Source: CBDDFN01 sp965227065 (GTDB lineage Bacteria; Pseudomonadota; Alphaproteobacteria; SPJN01). Taken from it: a stretch of 64,000 nt of DNA. This document shows positions 32,215 to 41,831 of this stretch, piece by piece. Location of the stretch: NCBI GenBank assembly GCA_965227065.1, contig CBDDFN010000020.1:558001-622000 (forward strand), given 5' to 3'. Numbering within the stretch: the first letter of the stretch is position 1; every line of letters starts with the position of its first letter. A program made the position numbers and the translations under genes. The notes under the pieces are model-generated. The model did no database searches and had not been told where the DNA came from. It saw only the letters and a list, made by a program, of their open reading frames with translations.

Positions 32215-34875
32215 ATGGCGTCCTTGAACGAGATCCGCACGGGTTTTCTTGATTATTTCAAACGGCAGGACCATGCGCTTGTGCCGTCGGCCCCGCTTGT
32301 GCCGCTCAATGATCCCACGCTGATGTTCACCAATGCGGGCATGGTGCCGTTTAAAAATGTCTTCACCGGTGCCGAGAAACGCGATTATGTCCGCGCGACA
32401 AGCTCGCAAAAATGTGTGCGCGCAGGCGGCAAGCACAATGATCTCGACAATGTCGGCTATACGGCGCGCCATCACACCTTTTTTGAGATGCTGGGCAATT
32501 TTTCGTTCGGTGACTATTTCAAGGATGATGCGATTGCCTTTGCGTGGGAATTGATCACCAAGGATTATGCGATTGATCCGGGCCGGTTGACCGTCACCGT
32601 CTATGCCGAAGATGAAGAGGCCCCGGTGATCTGGAAAAAGGTCGCCGGACTGTCTGATGACCGCATCATCAAAATTGCTACTTCGGATAATTTCTGGTCG
32701 ATGGGCGATACCGGGCCGTGCGGGCCGTGTTCAGAAATCTTTTTTGATCATGGCGATCACATTCCCGGCGGCCCTCCAGGGTCTCCCGATGAAGATGGCG
32801 ACCGGTTTGTTGAGATCTGGAACCTGGTGTTCATGCAGTTCGACCAGCAGGCCGATGGCACCAGGGTCGAGCTTCCCAAACCCTCGATCGACACCGGCAT
32901 GGGGTTGGAGCGGATTGCAGCCGTGTTGCAAGGCACCCATGACAATTACCGCACCGATTTGATGCGGCGGCTGATTGAACTGGTGGCCGATCTGACCTCG
33001 GTTGACGCCGATGGGGATCAGTCGGCCAGCCACCGGGTGATTGCTGATCATCTGCGCTCGTCGGCTTTCTTGATTGCCGATGGGGTTCTGCCGGCCAAGG
33101 ACGGCCGGGGCTATGTGCTGCGCCGGATTATGCGCCGGGCGATGCGGCATGCCCATTTGCTGGGTGCGCAAGACCCGCTGATGTACCGGCTGGTGCCCGA
33201 ACTGACCGCCTTGATGGCGTCGGCTTATCCTGAGCTGACCCGCGCAGAGGCGCTGATCACCGAAACTCTCAAGCATGAGGAAACGCGCTTCAAGCAGACG
33301 CTGGAGCGCGGGCTTAAATTGCTGGATGAGGAAACCGAGACCCTCAAAACCGGCGACAGCCTGCCCGGCGAAGTTGCTTTCAAGCTTTATGACACTTACG
33401 GCTTTCCGCTCGATTTGACCGAAGATGCCCTGCGCGCGCGCGATCTGGGTGTGGACCATGACGGTTTTAATGATGCAATGGCACGCCAGAAGGCCGAGGC
33501 CCGCGCCAATTGGGCGGGGTCGGGTGATGCGGCCACTGAAACGCTGTGGTTTGAGCTGCGTGATGAATTGGGCGCGACCGACTTTCTGGGCTATGAGGCC
33601 GAGCAGGCCGAGGGCGTTGTCACCGCCATTGTCAAAGACGGGGCGCGTGTTGAGACGCTGGGTCCGGGCGAGGATGGCCTCATCGTCACCAACCAGACGC
33701 CGTTCTATGGCGAGTCGGGTGGCCAGGTCGGTGATCAGGGTGCATTGAGTGGTGATGGTCTGTCCGCCCTTGTGACCGATACGGCCAAGAAGCTTGGCGA
33801 TCTTCATGTTCACGCGGTGACCGTTCAGTCGGGCGCGATCAAAATGGGTCAAGTGCTCGACATGCTCGTCGATCATGACAAGCGCTGTCAGACCCGGTCG
33901 AACCATTCGGCTACCCATGTTTTGCACGAAGCGCTGCGTCGGGTTCTCGGCAATCACGTCGCGCAAAAAGGCTCGCTGGTGTCACCGGAGCGGCTGCGCT
34001 TTGATTTTGCCCATCCCAAGCCGGTTGCACCTGATGAAATTGCCGCGATTGAAGCGGATGTAAACCGCATCATCCGTCAGAACGCAGCGGTGGAAACCCG
34101 ATTGATGACGCCTGATGAGGCGATCGAGGCCGGGGCACTGGCGCTGTTTGGTGAAAAATATGGTGATGAGGTGCGGGTCTTGTCGATGGGCGATGACGCC
34201 CAGGCGTCCAGCCGTCAGGGCCATTATTCGGTTGAACTGTGCGGCGGCACCCATGTCCGGCGGCTGGGGGATATCGGCTTGCTCAAGATTGTGTCGGAAG
34301 GTGCTGTGGCATCCGGCGTACGGCGCATCGAGGCGCTGACCGGCGAGGCGGCACGGGCCTATCTCAGCGGACAGGAAGCGTTGGCGTTAGAAGCCGCCCA
34401 GGCGCTCAAGATTGCGCCGGCTGATTTGCCTGCGCGTGTGACCGCATTGATGGAAGAGCGCAAAAAGCTTGAGCGTGAATTGTCCGACACCAAAAAGAAG
34501 CTGGCGCTGGCCGGGGATGGCGGCGCGAAGAAGGCTGAAGACGAGGTGCGCGAGATTGCCGGTGTCAAAGTGCTGGCGCGCCTGTTTGACGGGCTGAACC
34601 CCAAGGATTTGCGCGGTCTTGTTGATGACGCCAAAAAACAGCTGGGGTCGGGCGCGGTGGCCTTTGTGGCGGTCAATGACGGCAAGGCGGCCCTGGCCGC
34701 AGGCGTGACATCCGATCTGACAGACAAGGTCTCAGCGGTTGATATGGTGCGCGCGGGCGCGGAAGCCTGTGGCGGCAAGGGCGGTGGCGGCCGCCCTGAT
34801 ATGGCCCAGGCGGGCGGGCCTGATGGCACCAAGGGCGATGAAGCGCTCAAGGCCATGACTGGTGTGATCGGCTAA
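32215..34875 (+). CDS. alaS: Alanyl-tRNA synthetase
   Basis: An 886-residue class II synthetase that charges tRNA-Ala. The N-terminal catalytic core shows MFTNAGMVPFKNVFTG and RHHTFFEMLGNFSFGDYF, the editing domain has HSATHVLHEAL and CGGTHV, and the C-terminal oligomerisation domain ends in GGKGGGRPDMAQ-type sequence. Length is close to E. coli AlaRS (876). I prefer ATG 32215 over GTG 32203 because the mature family start is MxxxNEIRTGFLDYF. Downstream of recA, as in many alphaproteobacteria. Confidence 0.98.
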   Translation: MASLNEIRTGFLDYFKRQDHALVPSAPLVPLNDPTLMFTNAGMVPFKNVFTGAEKRDYVRATSSQKCVRAGGKHNDLDNVGYTARHHTFFEMLGNFSFGDYFKDDAIAFAWELITKDYAIDPGRLTVTVYAEDEEAPVIWKKVAGLSDDRIIKIATSDNFWSMGDTGPCGPCSEIFFDHGDHIPGGPPGSPDEDGDRFVEIWNLVFMQFDQQADGTRVELPKPSIDTGMGLERIAAVLQGTHDNYRTDLMRRLIELVADLTSVDADGDQSASHRVIADHLRSSAFLIADGVLPAKDGRGYVLRRIMRRAMRHAHLLGAQDPLMYRLVPELTALMASAYPELTRAEALITETLKHEETRFKQTLERGLKLLDEETETLKTGDSLPGEVAFKLYDTYGFPLDLTEDALRARDLGVDHDGFNDAMARQKAEARANWAGSGDAATETLWFELRDELGATDFLGYEAEQAEGVVTAIVKDGARVETLGPGEDGLIVTNQTPFYGESGGQVGDQGALSGDGLSALVTDTAKKLGDLHVHAVTVQSGAIKMGQVLDMLVDHDKRCQTRSNHSATHVLHEALRRVLGNHVAQKGSLVSPERLRFDFAHPKPVAPDEIAAIEADVNRIIRQNAAVETRLMTPDEAIEAGALALFGEKYGDEVRVLSMGDDAQASSRQGHYSVELCGGTHVRRLGDIGLLKIVSEGAVASGVRRIEALTGEAARAYLSGQEALALEAAQALKIAPADLPARVTALMEERKKLERELSDTKKKLALAGDGGAKKAEDEVREIAGVKVLARLFDGLNPKDLRGLVDDAKKQLGSGAVAFVAVNDGKAALAAGVTSDLTDKVSAVDMVRAGAEACGGKGGGGRPDMAQAGGPDGTKGDEALKAMTGVIG

Positions 34876-34976
34876 GCCAAAACGTGATCACATCTGCCAT
34901 TTTTCGGCCCTAATCCCTTGTCACAAAACCCGATCACTCGGGGGAGTGCGGCTCGTAAAAGCTGAAAGAGGGCCTT

Positions 34977-35672
34977 ATGCAGACATTTTTGAAACAGCTG
35001 ACAGTGGTGGCGATTGCCGGTCTGGCAGCAGCCTGTACCAACAACACAACCTCCTATATCGATCCTGATTTTCAGGCGGGCTTGCCTGGAGAGTGGCGCA
35101 TGGTGGCCGATGGCACCAATATGGATATGAAGACCGAGGCTGCGCTGATCGAAGAAGCCAAAAAAGAACTGGGCAAGATCGGCCAGACCGCGCTTAGCGC
35201 CACCGAAATCATTCCGCCGACCCGGGATGAAGAGGTGACGGGGGAAGACCGGCTGAAAGCCTTTGGTGCCGCCGGTGGTGAGGCTGTGCTTGAAATCACC
35301 CGCCTGTCCAAGGAAACCAGCCAGCGCTATTCCAGCGGCGTGGGCGGTTTTTACGGCACCGGCGGGGCAAGCTCGACCACCGTGGTCCGCGAACGCGGCC
35401 TGTTGCAGGACGGCCAGATTGTGTCAGACCGCACAACGGTTGTGAGCTCCTACTATCCCGCCTTTTATCATGACAGCTTTTATGCGACGAACCGCACCGA
35501 CGCGGCCTATCGCGCCCGGCTGATTGATGTGAAATCGGGCAAAGTGATCTGGCAGGCCGATAGCAAGGTCAGCCGGTCCACCAATCGCGACACTGCGCTT
35601 GTCCGGGAAGCGGTTGAGGAGTTTGTCGATCAATTGGTTGAAGATGGTGTGATTCGAGACCGGTCCAACTAA
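34977..35672 (+). CDS. Predicted outer-membrane lipoprotein, DUF4136-like
   Basis: A 231-residue lipoprotein. The signal ends in the lipobox GLAAAC (cysteine about residue 20). The mature part has a repeated beta-strand pattern and a C-terminal block TALVREAVEEFVDQLVEDGVI typical of DUF4136-like and related small-periplasmic lipoproteins that end in a helix after AYRARLIDVKSGKVIWQA. Role unknown. Transcribed alone, followed by a good terminator. Confidence 0.75.
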   Translation: MQTFLKQLTVVAIAGLAAACTNNTTSYIDPDFQAGLPGEWRMVADGTNMDMKTEAALIEEAKKELGKIGQTALSATEIIPPTRDEEVTGEDRLKAFGAAGGEAVLEITRLSKETSQRYSSGVGGFYGTGGASSTTVVRERGLLQDGQIVSDRTTVVSSYYPAFYHDSFYATNRTDAAYRARLIDVKSGKVIWQADSKVSRSTNRDTALVREAVEEFVDQLVEDGVIRDRSN

Positions 35673-35691
35673 AGGGCTGGTTTGACCGGAC

Positions 35692-35722
35692 AAGGGGGCG
35701 GCCCATGGCTGTCCCCTTTTTT
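35692..35722 (+). terminator. Terminator after the lipoprotein gene
   Basis: Stem AAGGGGGCGGCC / GGCTGTCCCCTT (two G-U pairs) and a run of six T, about 20 bases after the stop codon. Confidence 0.8.
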
Positions 35723-35970
35723 GGTTCAAGTTTTGGTTGAAATGGCGGTTTTCTGCGACAAGTCGCGCAAACCTGAGCAAAATCATAAACTTATTAAGAA
35801 AATTGTAAAATTCTCCTCGAAAATCGCGGATAACGGCACAAACCTGCCGTTTGTTCTATTGGGCTTGGCCGTGAATTTTTCGTATGTCCCTTGCCAGATT
35901 TGGTTAACAGATGGCCGCGCTTCTCGCTTAACGGGAATGAGGAGCGGTCCGGCGATCGGGGGACAAAAGC
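35723..35970 (+). promoter_or_regulatory. AT-rich leader region before the RTX gene
   Basis: About 250 bases with no convincing gene and a clear drop in GC from about 35760 to 35850. It contains two TTAAC motifs (35902-35906 and 35929-35933) and probably the RTX promoter. GGGGGA lies 7 bases before the RTX start. Confidence 0.4.
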
Positions 35971-38922
35971 ATGGCAAGCGCTTCACTCGACAGATATCTC
36001 GACGCACTGATTGCTTCGGGCAACCAGTCGCAGGCCGACCGCATTCTGGATGCGCTCGACAAATCCCAAAGCGGTGAAGCCAACCCCAATGGTTCACCGG
36101 TCACCGCTACATGGTTTGGCGGTGACGGTGACGAGTATTATGTCGGCTATGGCTATGCAGAGGCCCTTTATGGCGGCATCGGCGCCGACAATATCGACGG
36201 CAAGGGCGGCGATGATAATATTTGGGGCGGCGAAGGCGATGACCTCCTCAAAGGTGATGGCGGCCAGGACGAAGTCTGGGGCGGCGCGGGCAATGACTGG
36301 GTGCGCGGTGGCAGCGGCGACGATGATGTCTTTGGCGGCGAGGGCGATGATTTTGTCGATGGCGAAGATGGCCAGGATAAGGTGCTTGGTGGTGCCGGTG
36401 CTGACAATCTTTATGGCGGCAATGGCGATGATGTGGTCCTTGGCGGCACCGGCAATGACGGTCTGTGGGGCGGCAACAATAATGATGTGCTGCTGGGCGA
36501 GGAAGGCGACGATCTTCTGCGCGGCGAGGCCGGCGATGATCTGATTTATGGCGGCATTGGCGCTGACACGCTTGAGGGTGGTTACAACAATGACCGGCTT
36601 TATGGCGATGAGGGTGATGATTATATCGCCGGCAATGACGGTGATGATCTGATCGAGGGTGGCGACGGCGATGACACCGCCAATGGCGATGAGGGCCAGG
36701 ACCGTCTTTATGGCCAGGCGGGCAATGACACGCTGCTTGGTGATGGCGGCAACGACCAGATCTATGGTGGTGACGGCGATGATTTCCTGCGCGGCCATAC
36801 CGGATTTGACTTCATCTATGGCGGCATTGGCGCCGACACGATTGAAGGCAATCAGGACAATGATCAGCTTTATGGCGGCGAAGGCGATGACTATCTGTCG
36901 GGTGGTGATGGCTTTGATCTGATCGAGGGTGGCGACGGTGACGACACCGCCAATGGCGATGACGGCAATGATCGCATGTTCGGTCAGCTCGGCAATGACA
37001 CGCTGTTGGGCGATGGCGGGGAAGACGAGCTTTATGGCGATGAGGGCGATGATTTCCTGCGCGGCCATACTGGCCGTGATCGTCTCTATGGTGGCATTGG
37101 TGCCGATTCCCTTGTCGGTGACGAGGATGACGATCAGCTTTACGGCGGCGAGGGAAACGACATTGTGTCCGGCGGTTCAGGCAATGACCGGATTGAGGGC
37201 GGTGAAGGCTGTGACCGCGTCAATGGCGATGAAGGCGAAGACCAGATCTATGGCCAGAACGGCAATGATATTCTGTCCGGCGATGGCGGCCGTGACCGGA
37301 TTGATGGTGGCGCGGGCGATGATCTGCTGAAAGGCGGCGGCGACGAAGACACGCTCTATGGCGGCGACGGCATGGATATCCTTGAAGGCGGCTGGGAAAA
37401 TGATCAGCTGTTCGGTGGCCGGGATGATGACGTGCTCGAAGGCGATGGCGGTGATGATCAGCTGCATGGCGACGATGGCTGTGACGTCATGATGGGCGGC
37501 GACGGCCTTGATTCGCTTTATGGCGGCAATGGCCGGGACCGCATGCATGGCGATCGCAACAATGACACGCTGGTTGGCGGTGCAGGCAATGATGATCTGT
37601 TCGGCGGCGAAGGTGCGGATTACCTCGATGGCGGCTCCGACACTGACTTCCTGTATGGCGGCACCGAAAACGACACGCTGTTTGGCGGCGGGTCGAGCGA
37701 CTGGCTGTATGGCGGTGACGGCGAGGACACGCTGCATGGCGATGACGGCTATGACCGGCTGTATGGCGAACGCGGCAATGACACGATCTATGCCGGTACT
37801 GGTGGCGATGATCTCTATGGCGGTGACGGCAATGACACGCTGGTCGGCTCCAGCGAATATGACTGGCTGTTTGGCGAACGCGGCGATGATCTGCTGATGG
37901 CCGGCGGCGGCCCCGACAAAGTGTGGGGCGGCGATGGCAATGACACCATTCTGGGTGAAGACGGCAATGACACGCTGTGGGGTGAACGCGGCAACGACGT
38001 GGTGAGCGGTGGCGCAGGCGATGACTATGTCTATGGCGGTGAAGGGGCCGACACGCTGGACGGCAATGACGGGTCTGACTGTGTCGAAGGCGGGCTTGGC
38101 GATGATACGCTGGCCGGTGGCGCGGGCAATGACTGGGTCTATGGCGGCGATGGCATTGACGTGGTCAATGGCAATGATGGCGAGGACCTGATCTGGGGCG
38201 AACGCGGCGATGATACGCTGGTCGGTGATGCGGGCAATGACACGATCTGGGGCGGTGAAGGCCGCGACACGATCCTGGGCAGCGCCGGTGATGATCTGAT
38301 CTATGGCGAAAGCGGCGACGACGTGCTTGAAGGCGGCACAGGCGGCGACACGATCGAAGGCGGCCTTGGTGCCGATGTGGTCGATGGCGATAGCGGCAAT
38401 GACTGGCTCTATGCCGGTAGTGGCGCGGATGTGCTGACCGGCGGTGCGGGCGATGACCGGCTTTATGGCGGCGCAGGCGAAGACGGGCTGTGGGGCGGCG
38501 TCGGCAATGACGTGCTTGAAGGCGGTTCGGGTGCGGATACCTTCTATCTCGATGCGCTGATCACCACCGATTGGGGAACCGCCCATACTTATGTGGATGG
38601 CGAAGGCGTGATCGACTGGGACGCGGTTTATGCGACCGGCAACTACCAGAAACTCTGGGTCGGCACGGACACGATCCTCGATTTCTCTCACGCCGATGGC
38701 GATCATATTGCGGTGCGTGGCTCGGGCATCGGGGCCGAGATCAGCTATGTGAACGACATTTCAGTGGTCGAGCTGTTCTATACCGACAATCCCAATCAAA
38801 CGATTGGCAGCTTCGAGGTGCATGGTGACCAGGTGACGGCGGCTGATCTCACCATCGAAAACAATCTCGGCACCGGCTATGGCGCGTTCTATACGGTCAG
38901 CGAGTTTGAAGCAGGCTTCTAA
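35971..38922 (+). CDS. Giant-array RTX calcium-binding protein (88 nonapeptides)
   Basis: A 983-residue secreted-type protein. Residues 1-66 are a non-repetitive head (SLDRYLDALIASGNQSQADRILDALDK, a probable helical segment, split here only for description). Residues 67-858 are 88 consecutive 9-residue RTX units of the form xGGxGxDxL with no insertion or deletion. Residues 859-983 are a C-terminal domain ending in GAFYTVSEFEAGF, a plausible type I secretion signal. RTX units bind calcium and fold as a beta-roll outside the cell. Residues 193-462 hold three 90-residue higher-order units. No HlyB/HlyD/TolC genes are nearby, and no catalytic domain is visible. Confidence 0.92.
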   Translation: MASASLDRYLDALIASGNQSQADRILDALDKSQSGEANPNGSPVTATWFGGDGDEYYVGYGYAEALYGGIGADNIDGKGGDDNIWGGEGDDLLKGDGGQDEVWGGAGNDWVRGGSGDDDVFGGEGDDFVDGEDGQDKVLGGAGADNLYGGNGDDVVLGGTGNDGLWGGNNNDVLLGEEGDDLLRGEAGDDLIYGGIGADTLEGGYNNDRLYGDEGDDYIAGNDGDDLIEGGDGDDTANGDEGQDRLYGQAGNDTLLGDGGNDQIYGGDGDDFLRGHTGFDFIYGGIGADTIEGNQDNDQLYGGEGDDYLSGGDGFDLIEGGDGDDTANGDDGNDRMFGQLGNDTLLGDGGEDELYGDEGDDFLRGHTGRDRLYGGIGADSLVGDEDDDQLYGGEGNDIVSGGSGNDRIEGGEGCDRVNGDEGEDQIYGQNGNDILSGDGGRDRIDGGAGDDLLKGGGDEDTLYGGDGMDILEGGWENDQLFGGRDDDVLEGDGGDDQLHGDDGCDVMMGGDGLDSLYGGNGRDRMHGDRNNDTLVGGAGNDDLFGGEGADYLDGGSDTDFLYGGTENDTLFGGGSSDWLYGGDGEDTLHGDDGYDRLYGERGNDTIYAGTGGDDLYGGDGNDTLVGSSEYDWLFGERGDDLLMAGGGPDKVWGGDGNDTILGEDGNDTLWGERGNDVVSGGAGDDYVYGGEGADTLDGNDGSDCVEGGLGDDTLAGGAGNDWVYGGDGIDVVNGNDGEDLIWGERGDDTLVGDAGNDTIWGGEGRDTILGSAGDDLIYGESGDDVLEGGTGGDTIEGGLGADVVDGDSGNDWLYAGSGADVLTGGAGDDRLYGGAGEDGLWGGVGNDVLEGGSGADTFYLDALITTDWGTAHTYVDGEGVIDWDAVYATGNYQKLWVGTDTILDFSHADGDHIAVRGSGIGAEISYVNDISVVELFYTDNPNQTIGSFEVHGDQVTAADLTIENNLGTGYGAFYTVSEFEAGF
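36547..37356 (+). repeat. Three tandem 270-bp higher-order repeats within the RTX gene
   Basis: Units start at 36547, 36817 and 37087, each beginning YGGIGAD and spanning ten nonapeptides. Units 1 and 2 share EGGDGDDTA, GNDTLLGDGG and GDDFLRGHTG at matching places; unit 3 is more diverged toward its end. Shows growth of the array by segmental duplication. Confidence 0.85.
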
Positions 38923-38942
38923 GACCAGCCTCCAGCATCAAT

Positions 38943-38972
38943 AAAAAGGCTCCTCAGTGAGGAGCCTTTTTT
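38943..38972. terminator. Bidirectional terminator between RTX and icd
   Basis: Perfect stem AAAAAGGCTCCTC / GAGGAGCCTTTTT with a 3-base loop, flanked by A-run and T-run so that it works for both convergent genes. Twenty bases after the RTX stop and 40 before the icd end. Confidence 0.92.
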
Positions 38973-39010
38973 CATATGCGAGTCATGGGCTGAATGTGCC
39001 GGCTGGACGG

Positions 39011-40234
39011 TCAGGCCGAATGGGCCAGCGAATGCTGCAAGCGCCGGTCAAGGGCGGACAGGAACTCATTGGTGGTCAGCCAGCGTTGGCCGGGCCCGAC
39101 CAGAAGCGCCAGATCCTTGGTCATCTCACCCGATTCCACCGCTTCGATGCACACCGTTTCAAGCGTGTGGGCGAAAGCGGTCAGCGCGCGGTTATTGTCG
39201 AGTTTGGCCCTGTGGGCGAGGCCCCGCGTCCAGGCAAAGATTGACGCGATCGGGTTGGTCGAAGTTTCCTCGCCACGCTGGTGGGCGCGATAGTGGCGCG
39301 TCACGGTGCCGTGGGCGGCTTCGGCCTCAACGGTTTTGCCATCGGGCGTCATCAGGACCGATGTCATCAGGCCCAGCGAGCCAAAGCCCTGCGCGACCGT
39401 GTCGGACTGGACATCACCATCATAGTTCTTACACGCCCAGATGAACGAGCCCGACCATTTGAGTGCTGAGGCGACCATGTCGTCAATCAGACGATGTTCA
39501 TAGGTGATTTTGAGTTCTTCGAAGCGGTCCTTGAATTCAGCGTCGAACACTTCCTGGAACAGATCCTTGAAGCGGCCATCATAGGCTTTCATGATCGTGT
39601 TCTTGGTCGACAGATAGACCGGCCATTTGCGGTTGATGCCGTAATTGAAGCTGGCGCGCGCAAAATCCCGGATCGAATCATCGAGATTGTACATGCCCAT
39701 GGCGACGCCCGAGCCGGGGAATTTGAAGATTTCATATTCCTGGGGTTCAGAGCCGTCTTCGGGCTCGAAAATCATTTTCAGCGTGCCTTTGCCGGGCACC
39801 AGAAAGTCGGTGGCGCGATATTGATCGCCAAAAGCGTGGCGTCCGATCACGATGGGCGAGGTCCAGCCCGGCACAAGGCGGGGAATGTTGGAGCAGATGA
39901 TCGGCTCGCGAAACACCGTGCCGCCCAGAATGTTGCGGATGGTGCCATTGGGCGAGCGCCACATTTTTTTGAGGTCGAATTCCTCAACGCGGGCTTCGTC
40001 AGGTGTGATGGTCGCGCATTTGATGCCGACACCGTGCTTTTTGATCGCTTCGGCGGCGTCAATAGTGACCTGATCGTCGGTTTCATCGCGATATTGGATA
40101 CCCAGATCGTAATATTCGATGTTGAGATCGACGTAAGGCAGGATCAGGCGTTCTTTAATGAACTCCCAGATGATCCGTGTCATCTCATCGCCGTCTAGTT
40201 CGACAACGGGATTTTCGACTTTAATTCGATCCAT
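39011..40234 (-). CDS. icd: NADP-dependent isocitrate dehydrogenase
   Basis: A 407-residue enzyme of the TCA cycle (isocitrate to 2-oxoglutarate with NADPH). It belongs to the eukaryote-like (IDH1/2) type common in alphaproteobacteria, not the E. coli type: KVENPVVELDGDEMTRIIWEFIKE-type start, SPNGTIRNILGGTVFREPI for isocitrate binding and EAAHGTVTRHYR for NADP. Monocistronic with a shared terminator. Confidence 0.98.
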   Translation of the reverse strand: MDRIKVENPVVELDGDEMTRIIWEFIKERLILPYVDLNIEYYDLGIQYRDETDDQVTIDAAEAIKKHGVGIKCATITPDEARVEEFDLKKMWRSPNGTIRNILGGTVFREPIICSNIPRLVPGWTSPIVIGRHAFGDQYRATDFLVPGKGTLKMIFEPEDGSEPQEYEIFKFPGSGVAMGMYNLDDSIRDFARASFNYGINRKWPVYLSTKNTIMKAYDGRFKDLFQEVFDAEFKDRFEELKITYEHRLIDDMVASALKWSGSFIWACKNYDGDVQSDTVAQGFGSLGLMTSVLMTPDGKTVEAEAAHGTVTRHYRAHQRGEETSTNPIASIFAWTRGLAHRAKLDNNRALTAFAHTLETVCIEAVESGEMTKDLALLVGPGQRWLTTNEFLSALDRRLQHSLAHSA

Positions 40235-40380
40235 TTGTACCCCTCCACGCGGGCTGCTGCGAGGTCATTGGGCGGGCTCCTCGCGCATGGTCTTGGGTGC
40301 GACGCGCACCGGCCCCAAGAAAGTTGCGCCGGAACATAGCAGCCTTGCCCAAAAGGTCAATGAGCGGAACGTGAACGCTG

Positions 40381-40980
40381 TCAGTCATGCGTTAAATGCT
40401 CCATGAGCGTATCAATGTCGGCGATTTCGGTTACAAGTCCAAGACTGGTGGGATGGGCGAAGCCTTCGGTGATGAAATGCTCCATCAGCGCCAGAAAAGG
40501 CCGCCAATAGGCGTGATCGCCCATCAGATAGATGGGTTTGGCATGAAGCCCCAATTGACGCCATGTGATGGCTTCGGCAAGCTCGTCCAGCGTGCCAAGC
40601 CCGCCGGGAAGGGCGATGAAGGCGTCAGAGCGTTCAATCATGGCGCGCTTGCGCTGGTGCATGTCTTCCACCAGCACGCATTCGGTCAGCCCCTTGTGAC
40701 CGACTTCCAACTCGTCCAGAAAACCGGGGATGATGCCGGTCGCCTGACCGCCAGCCTCAAGACAGGCACTGGCCACCAACCCCATCATGCCGATGGAGCC
40801 GCCGCCATAAACCAGTTCAATCCCGCGCTGACCCAGCCTTTGTCCCAGACTTTGGGCGAGGGCGGCATGATCGGCCCGTTCACCGCTTCGAGAGCCGCAA
40901 TAGACGCAAACAGAGCGCACCGGGGCAGCCGCACGGGCCGCATGTTCGGTGGGAAAGGGAAAGTCGCGCAGTGGGGACAC
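40381..40980 (-). CDS. LOG-family (TIGR00730) nucleoside-monophosphate phosphoribohydrolase
   Basis: A 199-residue Rossmann-fold protein of the LONELY GUY group, which cleaves the N-glycosidic bond of nucleotides (cytokinin ribotides in plants, AMP-like nucleotides in bacteria). The signature PGGLGTLDELAEAITWRQLG is complete, preceded by VYGGGSIGMMG. The frame could extend 32 codons further, but I choose GTG 40980 with AGGA 8 bases before, since the family start VCVYCGSRSG lies shortly after. Divergent from cytochrome c'. Confidence 0.9.
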   Translation of the reverse strand: MSPLRDFPFPTEHAARAAAPVRSVCVYCGSRSGERADHAALAQSLGQRLGQRGIELVYGGGSIGMMGLVASACLEAGGQATGIIPGFLDELEVGHKGLTECVLVEDMHQRKRAMIERSDAFIALPGGLGTLDELAEAITWRQLGLHAKPIYLMGDHAYWRPFLALMEHFITEGFAHPTSLGLVTEIADIDTLMEHLTHD

Positions 40981-41108
40981 GGAAGAACGTCCTGAATTGA
41001 TATGAAGGGTAAAATCGCAACCCTGTGCGTGCTGTGCAAGTGGTTTCGGCTGGAAGCGGACGCCAAACTGCGCCACTGTGCAAACACATCAACTGAGGGG
41101 GCGATGAT

Positions 41109-41777
41109 ATGCGAATGATATGGATGATGAGTGCGGCGGTGGCGGCATTGCTGACAACGGCACCGGTGTGGGGTGAAGCAAGCAGCGCATCGTCTGCGGT
41201 GAGTGCGACAGCGGCCCCTGCTGCGGCAGCCGATCAGGACCACAGCGACAATCAGGACCAGGATCAGGATTTGAGCGGTGAGCCCACGATGAACCCCGCT
41301 TTGAGCGCTCCCAAGGATGACGAAGCTGAAAATCCCGCACCGGGCGCGGCGCAAGGATTTACGGGTACCAATCCGATGGACAATCCCTATCAGGCCCTGG
41401 TGGAGCAACGCCAGAACGTGCAAAAGCGCTGGCCCTCCGACATGGAGGCAATTGCTGAGTGGCTGACCGCACCGGCAACATTTTCCATCAAGGCGCTGAC
41501 CGGCGCGGGGATCATGAAAGGGATCGCGAAAAGCATGCCCAACATGTTCCCCGAAGAAACCAAGCCGTCCAGCACGTTTGTCAGTAATTCCAAGGCAAGC
41601 CCCGCCATTTGGGAAAAGCCAGAGCGTTTTGCCGAATTGTCCAAATCGCTTGAAGACGCCGCAACCGGGATGCTCAATGGATTGCAGGCCATGGATGTGG
41701 CGGCGGTTAAGGCTGCACATGGCGCTGCCCAGGCTGCCTGCGACGCCTGCCATGCGGAATTTGTGATCTCGGACTAG
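41109..41777 (+). CDS. Cytochrome c'-type haem protein with long acidic linker
   Basis: A 222-residue periplasmic protein. A signal peptide (about 1-22) is followed by a low-complexity linker (about 23-85) rich in Ala, Ser, Asp, Gln and Glu, then a four-helix cytochrome c' domain with the haem site CDACH at the extreme C-terminus. Cytochromes c' bind NO or CO at a five-coordinate haem and may protect against nitrosative stress. The linker is unusual for the family and suggests tethering or an export spacer. GAGGGGG precedes the ATG. Confidence 0.88.
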   Translation: MRMIWMMSAAVAALLTTAPVWGEASSASSAVSATAAPAAAADQDHSDNQDQDQDLSGEPTMNPALSAPKDDEAENPAPGAAQGFTGTNPMDNPYQALVEQRQNVQKRWPSDMEAIAEWLTAPATFSIKALTGAGIMKGIAKSMPNMFPEETKPSSTFVSNSKASPAIWEKPERFAELSKSLEDAATGMLNGLQAMDVAAVKAAHGAAQAACDACHAEFVISD

Positions 41778-41831
41778 CGGGATTGGCTTGATCTGGGGGG
41801 AACTCCACGTTAAAAGCGCGTTTGAAAATCA

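Noticed and set aside
35682..36077. A 131-codon frame covering the RTX leader
   Set aside because: Overlaps a terminator and the start of the RTX gene in another frame; composition is not coding-like.
36170..38540. CRISPR-like regular repeats
   Set aside because: The period is 27 bases of in-frame RTX codons without spacers; it is a coding repeat.
36094..38706. Very long open frames antisense to the RTX gene (about 320 and 510 codons)
   Set aside because: They arise from the regular GGC/GAT codon pattern of the repeats; the products are monotonous Ala/Ile/Val strings with no start signal.
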